A DNA stretch of 64,000 bases from Setaria digitata. Lineage: Eukaryota > Nematoda > Chromadorea > Rhabditida > Setariidae. The notes below the pieces were generated by a model that saw nothing but the letters and a program-made list of their open reading frames with translations, was not told the origin of the DNA and searched no databases. Location: positions 1-64,000 of the forward strand of contig RCAB01000345.1 of the NCBI GenBank assembly GCA_003640385.1, read 5' to 3'. Below are positions 12,726 to 25,379 of this stretch, piece by piece. Positions within the stretch are counted from its first letter, which is position 1. Each line of letters starts with the position of its first letter. Made by a program: the position numbers and the translations under genes.

Positions 12726-13090
12726 CTGTCAATTGGAAATTTTGGTTCAACAGTTAACCGCTTCTTATTATTCAGCCTTCTGAACAATTCCACTTGCCCA
12801 TCTTTCAATCTTATTTCCTAAAATTCTAACCTACATATATGCGTTCTTATCGTTTTATTTGAAAGGGCATGTGAATTTTTGTGAGATGGTAGCTGGCCTA
12901 TTCATTTGATAGCGGCTTTTTTTTGCTTCGTATTGTCCTTATGTACTCATTATTCTACGGTCTTTTTCTTTTATTGAGCCAAGAAGGGGTTACCTCCATT
13001 TAATTATTTGGAATTCGTTGACTTAAGCTCGTTTTCATAAAATCTGAGGTTTTGATGATTATTCAATTTAATTACATGGGAATATTACAT

Positions 13091-15986
13091 TCATAGTTTA
13101 CTTTTGTTTGTTGGCTTGAAAATTTGTGAAAATAACAAAGCTTTTCCCATATTCCCTTCAATTCTGAATTTTCCCGACGTAATCGCTGTCGCTGGTGACG
13201 TTTTGCCGTTGAATAGGTTGTACGATGTTTGTTTATCCGTTATAAAACGCACATCTGCATGCTCATTATTATTTAAGGATTTGCAGACTCCACCTTGTCC
13301 ATTTTTCAGATCGAAATATATGGTGTGAATTTTTGAACCTAGAAATAAAGCATGTGAATTGAATGTTTGTTCCCAAAACAAACACGTTGTTTGAATAATC
13401 ACAACTGAAAAAAAAAAAAAGAACCATTAAACTCACTGGAAGAATTAGCTTTTTTTTGCCATTTCAGTTTGTAAGAACTCCTCTATAATTGCAGAAATGT
13501 AAAAACCCTTTAAAAAAAAAAAAAAAAAAAATAAAAAGTAAATTTCAATGGCTAAGCTGTAAGAGTGAGGAATTGAAAACATTCATAAATCATTAGTTTT
13601 TAGAAATAAACACTAAAATAGTTCACCTTCTATTACGTCATATTGATAGATTGCTTGAACATTATGAACTAGATCTGGAGTAATGCGCTTTTTGGCTTCA
13701 TTTATCATTAAATCCATGAGTGAAAGTGAGCTAGCTGTTCCAGAATCTCTTTCTGAGCTATCAGAAAGGAAAAAGTCTTCCAATAATGTCGCTTCTAAAT
13801 GTAGCTTTTTTTATTTTTTTTTCTAAATTCAATTTTTCTTTTTTTTGTTCTGCTAGTGATAAAAATGTTAGAATGAAAAAAAAAAAAATTACAATATCGA
13901 TGAACCGAATAGAAAGATGAATGAGATGTGATTCGAGATTAGATCTAAATATTTCTTTTGTTAGCTATTCTTAAAATTCCTTTCCATAGTTCGATAGGAT
14001 TTTTTTTTTCCTCTCTCTGTAAGGTAGATTATTCTAATGAAAAATTATTATTACCTGGATTGATAGCATACTGGCTGAAATTGTTTATTCCTTCCTCTCG
14101 TAAAATATCATCATCGATGGCAAAATTTCCCGTATAATGTTCACTATTACGAGATAATAATGCATATGCAGCATCTGCCATAATTGTCGGCTTACGACAA
14201 TTCTGTAAGATTTCTTTTTTTTTTTTCTTTTAAATATTAAAATAAGATTTATTTTATTTTAGTACAAAATTCTCTCTTATAAAACATATGTTCTTATAAG
14301 AGAAATGTTCAGCTTCTGCAAGATTCATTGCATTTTAGTCAAAAATTTTACAATAAAATGTTAGAAAAATTGAATCTTTTTATTAAAAATATCTCCTTCT
14401 TTAATTATTATTATTATACCTTTAATTATTCCCTTTTTTATTATTTGAAAAAATAAATGAATGAAAATAAAAAGAAAATGGATAAATAAACATTTTGAAC
14501 AGNACCTTTAATTATTCCCTTTTTTATTATTTGAAAAATAAATGAATGAAAATAAAAAGAAAATGGATAAATAAACATTTTGAACAGTTCCACCCGAAAT
14601 CACATCCATGGCAGTAGTCCAAATGGCTGTCCTTGGCCATAATGCATTGACAGCAATCTTGTAGGGTCGTAATTCCTCATGCATTCCCAATACACACATT
14701 GACATACCGTACTTGGCCATCGTGTATGCTAAAGATCAATAAATCCCTTTAACTGATTTGATAACCGCTGATAATGACACGTATAGTTCGATAATTGATG
14801 ATAATGCTACGGTAGAGTTTGATTATTATCAACAAAAAAAAAAATAACATATGGGAAAGTATCATGATAATTAAGGATCTGAGAGGTAGTCGCTGTATCT
14901 TTCCTTTTTTTGTTCCTCTTTTTTAATTCTTTATTTAGTTTAAACTTTTAATTTTTTTTTAATTCCTCTATTTTTTTACTTTTTTTTTTTTTTAAATTAT
15001 TTCGTCAAAATTATTTGCATTCATTTCTAGTTCCATTTTAAATATCATTTTTTAAAAATTTAACACACACCAACATGATTTGCGAACCATTGTTTTGCCA
15101 TATTTAATGGTGGGCTGATATTTAAAATGTGAGGATTTTTGCCATTTTTCAAAAATGGAATGCATTTTTGGGACCTGTAAATGATAGTAAACAATAATGG
15201 AAATTTTTTTTCTCCCCTCCCCTCTCCAAAAAAAAAAAAAATTGAATAATTTTTGGAAAATTTTTTTCTTAATAAATAATCGAAATTTACTTGTTAAAAA
15301 ATTATACCACATATCAAATTTCAACTAAACATGATAACAATAATCGATAATAACGTATCATGAAAAAAAAATTTACATATTTTCAGTCATCTGTTGAAAC
15401 AGTTTCAATGATAAAAGCTAGCAATAAATATAACACTCTAACATTTATTTTAGAGATTAAAAATAATTTTTAAATGCACCGTATCAATATAATTTTTGCT
15501 TATACCGTATCAGTAAGTTTTTGCGTATACTGTATCATCTCTATATCGTTATCAGTAAATTTTTTATTTTTTGCATACGATAAACTTACATTAGAAATGT
15601 TCCACGTGTATTAATTTGATGCATTAAATCGAACTTTTTCATGGTTGTTTGCAATGTACCAGTAAGTGATATAGCACTAGCATTGTTAATTAAAATATCA
15701 ATTCCGCCGAATTTTTTTACCGCTTTTGAGATTGCTTCTGTTATTGATTGCTCATCACGTACGTCAACTACGCATGCCAATCCTTTGCCACCTGCCTATA
15801 ACAAAGTTTTGTGAAATTAATAAGAGAAAAAGGATGAGCGAATTTTTTTTAAAGAAGTTTCCTCGAGATTTTTTTTATTATCTTCTTTAATTGTTGATAA
15901 TTAGATTACATATTACAATCATCATCACTGATTATTAGTTCTCCAAAGCATTCGATAATACTTACAATAAATGATAGCAAAATGAG

Positions 15987-16021
<35 letters not shown>

Positions 16022-16968
16022 AAAAAATACTATGTGATGTAAAAGAAAAGTGAAAATTCTTCGTTTAATTTATTAAATACTTAAGAAATATGATAGCCTT
16101 TTGATTGCAAATTCAAATTATTACAAGTCTGTAGGCTATCAGTTATCAATTTTATCATCATAATATATACCTTTTCGATTTCTTCGACAGCAGAATAGAT
16201 TGTTCCTGGTAGTTTGGGATGTGGTTCAGCAGTTTTTGCAGCCACAACAATATTAGCACCATCTTTGGCTAGTTTTAAAGCGATCTCTTTGCCAATGCCA
16301 CGTGATGCTCCTGTGATAATCACCGTTCGTTCTGCAAACTTCCTGAAACTTATCAAATAAATTATCCTATTGCTTGTTATCAAAAATTTACTACATTATA
16401 TAATAACTCTTAAAACTATCATTTTCGTTTTTTACCAGGGCCAAGACTAATCAAAAAATTAATATCAATGTCATGGAAATGAGATATCCCAGTTATTGAA
16501 TCAATTTTCAGCGGAACGTCTTGATTATCAGTGGTCTATCAGCGGATCAACATTATCATTATTATCAATCATTTTTAATTGCAACATCTCAGTTATCAGT
16601 CATTTGTCAGTCAGTTCGTTAAAATCAGTCTATCATAATGGTTTTGAATGGTAGCGAAAGTTTTTTGAAAATGNTGGCTTTTGAAGTTTTTTGAAAATGC
16701 TAAACAAATGAATAAGTCAAATAATATAGGATGTACTTCAAAAGTATGTGATAAAATTTGACAAAAATAAATTTTTAATTTCAAAAAATGACAATTTTCC
16801 TTCCAATATGTGATAAAGTCTTCCAAATGAATGTAGTAAGAATAGTTTGAACAAAAAAGAAAAATTCAATCATAATCATAATAATTGGAAGAAAAACTTG
16901 AGCACTTAAAAAAAAAAAGCAAAAAAAAAGAAATATTAATAAAGCTAAACTAACCCTGTTGTAATCAT
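13091..16968 (-). CDS. HSDL2/DHS-6-like short-chain dehydrogenase with SCP2 domain, peroxisomal
   Basis: Eight exons: 16968-16955, 16342-16171, 15795-15590, 15174-15071, 14728-14577, 14202-14055, 13794-13627, 13338-13091; 1212 nt, 403 residues. The N-terminal SDR domain shows the NAD(P)-binding TGASRGIG (about residues 15-22), NNAS (99-102), the serine in HILNISPP and the YTMAK catalytic Tyr167/Lys171. Further HSDL2 hallmarks are AAKTAEPHPKLPGTIY and VNALWPRTA. The C-terminal part (about 290-403) is an SCP2 sterol/lipid carrier domain with the IEGNM motif. The protein ends in Ser-Lys-Leu, the canonical peroxisomal PTS1. HSDL2 proteins act in fatty-acid or lipid metabolism; the substrate is not established by sequence. 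The first exon codes only four residues plus two bases (MITTG), and is supported by phase and by similarity to the family start. An N with flanking duplication sits next to the donor of exon 5. Confidence 0.94.
14431..14587. other. Assembly join: direct duplication of about 72 bp around N (14503)
   Basis: The bases before the N, including the end of HSDL2 exon 5 (ATTTTGAACAG), are repeated almost exactly after it; the copies differ in one A-run length. The real exon is the right-hand copy. This looks like a contig-overlap failure, not biology. Confidence 0.85.
15988..16020. repeat. Poly(A) run of about 30 nt in HSDL2 intron 2
   Basis: One of the longest of the many homopolymer A/T runs in this window. 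Length is likely approximate in any assembly. Confidence 0.8.
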
Positions 16969-18024
16969 TGTATCTTTTTTGTTTTCTTTATAGCTAGTTT
17001 AATGTGAAATTTCAACCAATGCTATTTTTGAAAAATGCTGAAATTCCAAAAAAAAAAAAAAATCATAAAATTATATATAAGATTAATCGGTGCTACTTAT
17101 ATATCATGCTTATAAATAATATTTCTTTCAATAATATTAGCAAAATTAAAATTTGAAATAAAAAGCAAAAGAAAAATGAAAAATAACAATAACATTTTGT
17201 TATTGTAGTATGGAAAGCGCTTCCAAATTATNAAAAAAAAAGAAAAATAACAATAACATTTTGTTATTGTAGTATGGAAAGCGCTTCCAAATTATGCTCA
17301 TAATATTAATATTTTTAGTTTTTTTTTTTCATTCTTTTTTTCACAAAAATACAATTTAAATGAATAAAAAAAAAAACAGCAATTAGCTAAGCAAAACGAT
17401 TTCATTTAAGTACAAATTTATCATTTTTCTAACAATTTGATAAAATCACTCAAACAATACTAGTAAAATTATTTGTAATTTATAATGAATGAAAAATTAT
17501 TTAACTAAAAATTGTCATTTTTTCGTTCTTTTTTAAAAAATACAAAAGAAATTTTTTTCCAATTTCGATTAATTTGAGGTTTATTTGGCAAAGAAAATTG
17601 AATTTGAGCGATTTAAAGATGCTTAAATTAATTAGTTGCACAAATCACTTCATTCTTTACCATAATTTAAATGCAAAAAAGTATGAATTTTTAGGTTATT
17701 AACATTATAAAATAAATGTGAAAGATGTTGGGGTGCATTNGCAAAAAAAGCATAAATTTTTAGGTTATTAACATTATAAAATAAATGTGAAAGATGTTGG
17801 GGTGCATTCAATCACAAATAGTTTGATTTAAAGATTCAGAAAGACTAATTAGCACTGATTTATCTAACAATTAGTCGAATAAAATTCAACAAAAACAGAT
17901 AAACTATTGTAATTAATTTTTTCTCTATTTTCCTCTCTTTTTACTATATGACAATTATTAAAAGATGAAACTACTCCTTATCACCATATCATTGATAAAA
18001 TTAGCCTTTTTCAAGCTTAGATTA
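16969..18024. other. Intercistronic region between ECH1-like and HSDL2-like genes
   Basis: About 1.05 kb, AT-rich, without coding signal. Two single-N joins (17232 and 17740) are each flanked by duplicated sequence of roughly 65-75 bp, so the true spacing is probably about 150 bp shorter. The two genes are on the same strand. Confidence 0.6.
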
Positions 18025-20358
18025 CTAAGCATCATTGAATTTCGGCTTCTGATTGCTGAATGCAGCAGCGCCTGCTTGAAGCAAATCATCAGACTGAAGA
18101 TGTGCCTGATTCCAAAGACGGATCATTTGGATCGAATCATCGATAGGATGATCGCGTGAATAATTCAGTGCTAGCTTAGTACCTTGAATAGCAATTGGAC
18201 TACGCATAGCAATATTATCAGCCAGTGATAACGCTGCTGATAAGCATTCTTCATTACTATCGAATATTCGAGATATGAAGCCTGAAGAAGTATTCGTTTA
18301 ATTTGGACTTTAAAAAATTAATATTTTATATGCACCGAATTTAGTTCTTGAATTTTAGGACAAAAAAAAAGAAGAAAAAACATTATATTTAGGATGATAC
18401 ACTATTAAAAAAACGCTCCGATAATATATTACAAAGCTAATATGCATGCAAATAATTTGAAATGAGATAATACAATTAATTAACTCAGTGAAAATTTATT
18501 TTCTTCTTTCTCTTCTTTGCACATTTTTTGCCGTTTGATAAGGAAAATTTTTGGCGATTTCATTAATTTCGCTCTTTTATTTTGCATAAAATTGTATTTT
18601 TATAATCTTCAAATGTCGCCAAATTAAGCTCTACGAGTACATGAAAAATAATGAGTAAATTTAGTAGAGGATTAAAGCAAAATGAATTTCGTCTGAAGAA
18701 AGAATTACTTAAATTTGAATTTAACAGCATTCAACAGGAATACGAAACATTAACAGATTGGTTGTATCATTTAAAGTGATATTTCGAAAAACGTAGAACC
18801 AGAAAATGATTTTTTTTTTTTTTATATTAATTAAGGGGTTGTGACTTTATTTTCTAGTCAGCTGATAATAGTGTTTTTTTTTGAATAAATTTTTTGATTT
18901 TAAAAAATTGAACGAAAATAAAAAGAAAACAGAACTTACCATAGTTCAGTGCTTCGGAACTATTAAAATTTCGAGCTGTATATGCAAATTCACGGGTCAA
19001 ACTATCATTTCCAACAAGCTTATTAATTCGATTTAAAATTCCAACATCAGCTGCCAATCCGATATCTACTTCCTTAATATTCTTATCTATTATCAATTAC
19101 ATTTAATCTCTTCTTTTATCAAAGAAAAAAAAAGAAAAAATAAATTACAAAATTGATCCAAATTAAGCAAACTTTCATGAAGTCATTAAAAAACAAGCAA
19201 TTAAATAAATTAATTATAAATTAAAAAAGCTGAATAACTGAATAAAATTAATATGGAGGAAAGATGAGTACAAATTTCACAAAAAAAGAGCTAATTTCAA
19301 AAAAAAAAAAAAAGTATCAGTTTAGAAAAAATAGTGAGTACGAGTTAAAGAAATATTTATCAATTAAAGAAATAAGTATTAATTTAAAAAAAAAAAAAAA
19401 ACTGGATACTAATTAATTAAGGTAAGCGCTAGTTAGAAAAAATTTACTAATTAAACAAACTTTTATAGAGAAAATTGCATTTGCTGAAGCATAACGTATA
19501 TCGGCACAAGCCACAAGACTAATACCAGCCCCAATACAGTGGCCATGAATTGAGGCTATCACAGGCTTGGCACATTTCTCCAGTGATGTAAAACTTTCTT
19601 GACATAATGCTATTAGCTTATGAAGTTTCAACGATTTACGACTAACATCTAGCATATCATCTCGAATTACTGTTGCAAGTTGCTGTAAAACTGATAATAT
19701 GATATCATTTGGGGAAAAAAAAAGGATGATATCATATGATAAGATTTCTTTATCACTTTTTTCTTAAATGAAAAAATTTAAAATGCATAATTTTGACATA
19801 GCAAAAGGAAAAAAAAAAGTCATAAAAATGACTGCAAAAGTAGACATTAAATTCATCGTTTAGATTGATTCCTGCACAAAACGACTTTCCGGCTGCAGAG
19901 AGTACAATTGAACGACATTTGGAATTAACTGCCAAATGATCGAAGACAATGCGAAGTTCTCTGAAAGCAATAAGCTAGCACAATTTGATTTTTAAAATTT
20001 CATCAAATTAAAAGTGAGGTAAATCAGTACCAAAATTAAACTGGTAAATTAAGCTAAAGCTAAATTACTCTGAGAAAATCAAAAAAAAAAAAATTCAAAG
20101 TTTATTATAATTAGTGCTAAATTAAATTAGTTGGTGATGAAAGCTGAAATTGTGAAATTTGAAAAGAATTACAAACTTCCAGAATGGCAAAGTGAATGCA
20201 TTCCTGGTTTCCGGTTGATTTAATTTAACATTGAATACATGCTCGCTGCACTGAATTACTTCGATGAATTTCAAATCGGAAAGTGTCGTTGACAAAAATA
20301 ATTTTGTTTCATTACAAATTGTTGGAAATTTTTGCAAAAGAAATATTCCTTTGATCAT
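18025..20358 (-). CDS. Delta3,5-delta2,4-dienoyl-CoA isomerase-like enoyl-CoA hydratase family protein (ECH1-like)
   Basis: Five exons: 20358-20177, 19960-19846, 19682-19461, 19072-18940, 18281-18025; 909 nt, 302 residues. Crotonase fold landmarks are LNQPETRNAFT, SAAGKSFCAGINL, the oxyanion-hole region IASIHGHCIGAG, DIRYAS, and KEVDIGLAADVG, which is characteristic of ECH1. The family shifts double bonds during oxidation of unsaturated fatty acids. The Glu and Asp of KEVD...LAAD (about Glu174, Asp182) are present, but the third acidic residue expected 20 positions before the Glu is Ser154. The C-terminus is FNDA, not SKL as in mammalian ECH1, and the N-terminus is free of acids for 16 residues, suggesting mitochondrial targeting (inference). 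A TTTTTTAG acceptor ends four bases before the ATG, a good trans-splice site. The donor after exon 2 (GTCTAC) is weak. Confidence 0.9.
18651..18779 (+). CDS. Possible 42-residue small ORF inside an ECH1 intron, opposite strand
   Basis: ATG to TGA encodes 42 residues, basic at the start and then leucine/aromatic rich (KKELLKFEF, LTDWLYHLK). It lies wholly within the last ECH1-like intron. I recognise no family. In AT-rich DNA an ORF this short can arise by chance, so it is listed as a candidate only. Confidence 0.15.
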   Translation: MSKFSRGLKQNEFRLKKELLKFEFNSIQQEYETLTDWLYHLK

Positions 20359-20794
20359 TTAACTAAAAAATAAAATTCTTTTATTTTGAGATTTATTAAA
20401 CATAAAATTTTTATATTAGCGTAGAATTCGCAAATAACTTAAGGAATGAATTGGAGAAATGAAAAAAATTAGTCAATAATTTATATTGAAAATAATTTTA
20501 AATAGTTAAATTTTAACTAAAATTTAGTCGAACGACTGAAATAATTAACTCCCACTTCTTTTTTTTTAACATTAGGGATGACCAAATAGCATTGAAATGC
20601 TACCAGTCTTTTCTTAATTATCATTAACAAACGGTACACAAGAATTTTGGACTTTGTACTATGCTCAATGAGAGCTAAATCATCTATCTGTCTATTAGCC
20701 TGTCTGAGAGTTTTGGCACAGCAAAAGGATGATGCATGAAAACTGTTAGGATATCTCGGGAGGAATTATGAGACTGGTTGATGATGTTGGGCAA

Positions 20795-20945
20795 ACAAAT
20801 GACGATCTATTACCGGATAATCGGACAACCTATTTCCAGACAATTAGACGACCTATTACCAAACAACCAGAAGATATCTTTATCCAGACAATCGGAAGGC
20901 TGGATAGCAAAAAACTGGATCAACTGAAACCGGAAAACTAGAAGT
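20795..20945. repeat. Degenerate tandem repeat, unit about 23-26 bp
   Basis: Successive versions of GAC(G/A)A(C/T)CTATT(A/T)CCaGACAAtCgGA are visible from about 20800 to 20900, decaying into CCGGAAAACTAGAAG. It lies just before the ordered minisatellite. Confidence 0.6.
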
Positions 20946-21060
20946 CTCGATGGAATGTGGTACGATTCGGAGACACGATCAATAATCGAACGACCATTGA
21001 AATTCTCTGCCCCAACGTTCTGAAAAACCGAAAATATGTCAATTTCCACTCTGCCGTCTA

Positions 21061-21335
21061 ACATTTGCACTGCATGCAGTACTGCACATCATGCAAGATA
21101 CATTTGCACTGCAACACACCATGCAAGATACATTTGCACTGCAACACACCATGCAAGATACATTTGCACTGCATGCAGTACTGCACACCGTGCAAGATGC
21201 ATTTGCATTGCATGCAGTACTGCACACCATGCAAGATGCATTTGCATTGCATGCAGTACTGCACATCATGCAAGATACATTTGCACTGCAACACACCATG
21301 CAAGATACATTTGCACTGCATGCAGTACTGCATTT
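21061..21335. repeat. Two-type minisatellite (39-bp and 30-bp units)
   Basis: Eight units start with CATTTGCA(C/T)TGCA and end with (C)ATGCAAGAT(A/G). Long 39-bp units contain the perfect 12-bp palindrome TGCAGTACTGCA; short 30-bp units lack it and have ACACACC. The order is L-S-S-L-L-L-S-L, the last one running into unique DNA. Because 39 and 30 are multiples of three, long open frames occur in several frames on both strands (Cys-rich repeats); these are by-products of periodicity, not evidence for a protein. Confidence 0.95.
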
Positions 21336-24300
21336 AAATCCTGCACGCCATGCAAATTATCGCTCAATTTTACTTCACAATGAATGTATCATCTCAATTT
21401 CAAAAAAAGAAGAAACCTTTGTTTGTAATTAATTTTCAATGATTACTGAAATTATTTTTCGTTTGATCTTCAATTATGACATGATAACATTGAAATAAGC
21501 AAGCAACACTTTTTTATGTTTTTTTTTTTATTTTAGGAAAAAAAGAGAAACGAAAAACTGGAAAAAAAAACAATTTAGAATAGTTTAGTTAATATTTCCG
21601 GTTAATTTTTATTAAAATACTGAAAAATATGCATGTATATATAAAATATAAATGAAAATTAAACTATCCTAAAATATATTTGTCAATTGGTGAATTCATT
21701 TTAATATTTAAACTAAAACATGAAAAACATCTATGTGCAAGTAAATTTATTTTAATATAAATCAAAATTTTGGATGTCACAAAAAGAAGTAAGATGAAAA
21801 ATTTATAGAAAAAACTAAAAGAACTACTTCCTAATATTACCTCTGCATTTAGTTAATTTTAAATTAAACAAATTTTAGTGAATTTAATTTGAAAGCTGCC
21901 ATTTGAATTAATTAGTGTAATTATATTTCACTTTAAATTTTAGTTTTACGAAAAGAGAAAGAAAAACCATCAGAATGGGAAAATGAGTGTGAAAATAATA
22001 ATTTTGTCCCTCTTCAAACTTTATAACAATAATTAACAACAGGTTAAATGGTATGTTACGTAAAAAACCTGAAATATCCTATCGAGACAAACAAATAGAG
22101 CCAAGCCTGATAGAAGAAAAAGTACTAATTTAATTTTTGCACTTGAAAGATCGCACTTATTTCTTTTTTTACAATGTAACAATATCATTGTCGGTACTGT
22201 CAAGATGAAATTTTTATTGATAATTGTGAAACAGTTAAATGATTAATTTCTTGACTAATTACTTTCTGATATTCGCTATGGATAGTGTAAAATGCTAGGT
22301 GATTAATTAATTCATTACGGAACAGTTGAAAGTAAACACTATTGGAATATAACTGATTAAAGATAAAACTTATCAGAATGCAATTGATTAGTGAAAGGCT
22401 GTGATAAATTTATAATAATCTATAATTTAAACGGCTATATTCGAAAAACTGACGTGAAAATGAAAACATTTGTGATTCTGTTCAATTCAATAATTAAAAA
22501 ATATTTTTATGTAGCAATCTGTGGAAGGTGAGTGTAGTAGTTTGCAGGGGCGATAACAATGAAAATGATAATAATCAGTGTATTCTTTATTAAGTCTCTT
22601 TTGTTTTTTTTTTTTCTTTGTGATATAAATAATTATAAATTTTAATGAATTTAAAATTTATGTTAAAATTAAAAATTTAAACAGAGAAAAAATGCACCTT
22701 TTAAAGGCATATATTAAATGTAAATTTATCTTTTGTGTAAAATAATGCTAACCTATAATTTGAATTCATTCATAATAAGTATTGGTAATGTTGAAACTTC
22801 TCTTCTCAATGTTAGCAATTTAGATCAGAAACATACAAACTATCTTTTGCTAATTTTATTCAAATTTTTTTGCCACCGATAATCCTCCTAATAAAAGATT
22901 GATTGATAGTTACTTCCGACAAATTCATCTACCACTTACGATGTTATGATAAATGATTGCCGAAAAAAAAAAAAAAAACCAGAAAAAACTCTACTTTCTG
23001 TACCATTTAAAAGTTCCTATAAGGTAATTTAGAAGTTAATTAGTAAAGTGATTTATTTGTTTTTACAGCTACACTTACTATGCTGCTATAATATGATTGG
23101 TTGTTTTGGGTGAAAAAAAAATTAAAATCAATTTTAAAAATTCTACGAATAGAAGGATAAAGGGGGGGGGGGAAGGGGAGGGGAAAAAAAAAAGAGGTTA
23201 AAATGATGGAACGAATGGGGTGGTACATAACGGATGTGTAATGGAAATGATAAAGATGTAATAATGAAAATATTTGACTAATTAGCAAAATTAACACTTA
23301 AGACTTGTTTTTCCACAAAATAATCGATTAATTTAATTTTATTCAAATATTTTTCATAATTATCGTCGAAACTTTTGTTATCATTGCGACAAATACAGTA
23401 GAATAGACAATAGTAATGTGAACTTTTCGGCATAATTAAAAAAGATCATATATATGGCTGTAAGTTAGACAGGAGGAAAGGCGGAAGAGAGATGTCACAT
23501 GAGGTTAACTGAAGTTGTTCAAACGGACATTACGCTACACGTAACGTATAATTTCCCGTCACGTACGTCACAGCTAGAAGGTAAGTGTTTCATGCATTCT
23601 TTAGCACATATGATATTTTGAATGGCTGAGATATGCGAATGGTAACTTGTATTGGTTGTGATAATTGCTTGTTGCTGATTCAATGATAAATCCGGTGATA
23701 TAAGTTTTGTTATCATGATGGCATTTTTTTTTAGTTGTCAGTTTTCACTGCGCCAAACTAATCGATGGATTGAAGGTGTAATCTTCATCAAATTTCGATG
23801 ACTTCCATTTTTTTTAAGATATTTTTAAAACAAAAAAAAAAAAAATAGAGCATTAAAAATTTATCATGTATTATTCTCCAAAATTACATTCCAAATTATT
23901 CCAATCAAATAGATGCATGAATAAATAGATTTGTGTAGTGTTGCATACGCTATAAGTCATTTAAATTGTGATACTGAATTAATTGCTGGAATTTAATTAC
24001 TCTCGCATATTTTTACTTTTTAATTAATGAAATTAACAACGAAAAAAAAAGAAAAGATTTTATCATTTATATGATTGTACATATAAAGCAAAACCCATGC
24101 ACACGATGATAACAGAAAAATGAATCGTACTGTCAACATGATAAAGATGACTTGGTTCATTAACACTTTTTACTGCCATCGTGATAATTTTCATCATTTT
24201 GAAGATTTATAAAAATGAACGTATTTCTTTTTTTGATTATATTTATCAGTTGCATTAATTGCTGAAAAAAAAGTGTTTTTCTTAAAGTAACATAATCAAA

Positions 24301-25379
24301 GTGTGGTAGCAACCAATTCCCAACAAGCCTAAATTAATTCTTTTTTTTTTTTCAAAATGAAAAAACAAAACAAAAAAAAATTTCTTAAGTTTAATTTTGA
24401 TAAGAAATTTCATTAAGTTCTGAAAGAAATATATTTTCATGGAGGAAGGAAGAATGGTCGGAATTTAGCATGTAAACTAATAAAAGCATCTTTTCGTACA
24501 AATTCCATATATACCATCAGACTAGCAATTAATAATTCAAAAAAAAAAAAAAGCATCAAAACAATAGATCTGTAAAATTTTCCTTTTTTTTTTTTGGGTC
24601 GAATTTTTTTCCCCTTCTTTTCATTCAGTAAAAGACAAACATTATGCACTGCAACGGGAAAAAAAAATGATAAAAGGAATTAGATTTGAAAAGAATATAT
24701 TTTTATATATATATATAATATGTATATCTTAAAGATTAGTTCACTTTTTTTTATTCATTTTTCTGTGACGCAATTTTACGATAGTTAAGAACAGAAAAAA
24801 AAAGGCTTCTTTTTTTCTTATAAGTTTAATGTCAGAATTTTTTTTCTTCATTTTGTATTACAATTCTCAATGAATCGAAGAAGTTGCCGTAGAACTTTGC
24901 TACCTGAGGTAATATGGAAAAAAAAAAAAGAAATTTAAATGATTATAGTAAGAGTTAAGAAATGAGTGATTAGAAGTGACAAGAGAACATTTTTTTTTTG
25001 CTTAAATTTCGAATTTTATAAACAATTCTGAATTTTTTTCAAAATGTTCAATCAAAATTTATCTTCCACTACTACCAGGCAATGATTGATAAATGAGGGA
25101 GAAAGAGATGAACTTTAGCCCTGATCTTAAAAGATAGATTAAACATATAATTAATGAATGGAATAAGCACCATAATTAATTATAGACAAAATTATTTTAG
25201 TAAGAGACTTTGGAAGCCAAGCATATAAATTGAGGAAGAGAGAGAAAAACAAAAAGAAAAATATAAAAAAAAAGTGTCAAACATTCTACGTTCAGCAAAT
25301 ATCGAATGGACAGTTGGTGCTTTTTTTTGGTTTTTTTGTTTTCTTTTTTTTGAGCTTTTTCCAAGTTCGCAATTATCTC

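Larger units (their letters stand above)
20359..25379. other. Gene-poor region upstream of ECH1-like gene and downstream of the glucose transporter
   Basis: About 5 kb. It contains the minisatellites at 20795-21340, poly(A)/(T) runs and a G9 run near 23163. No conserved coding exon was recognised on either strand. A less AT-rich patch at 23460-23600 carries CACGT/ACGTCA words but no gene could be tied to it. Confidence 0.5.

Noticed and set aside
21036..21432. Cys-rich repetitive open frames on both strands
   Set aside because: Produced by minisatellite units whose lengths are multiples of three; the same openness appears in several frames at once.
23519..23716. 65-codon - strand frame with several cysteines
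   Set aside because: No family recognised and no splice or start context; kept as non-coding.
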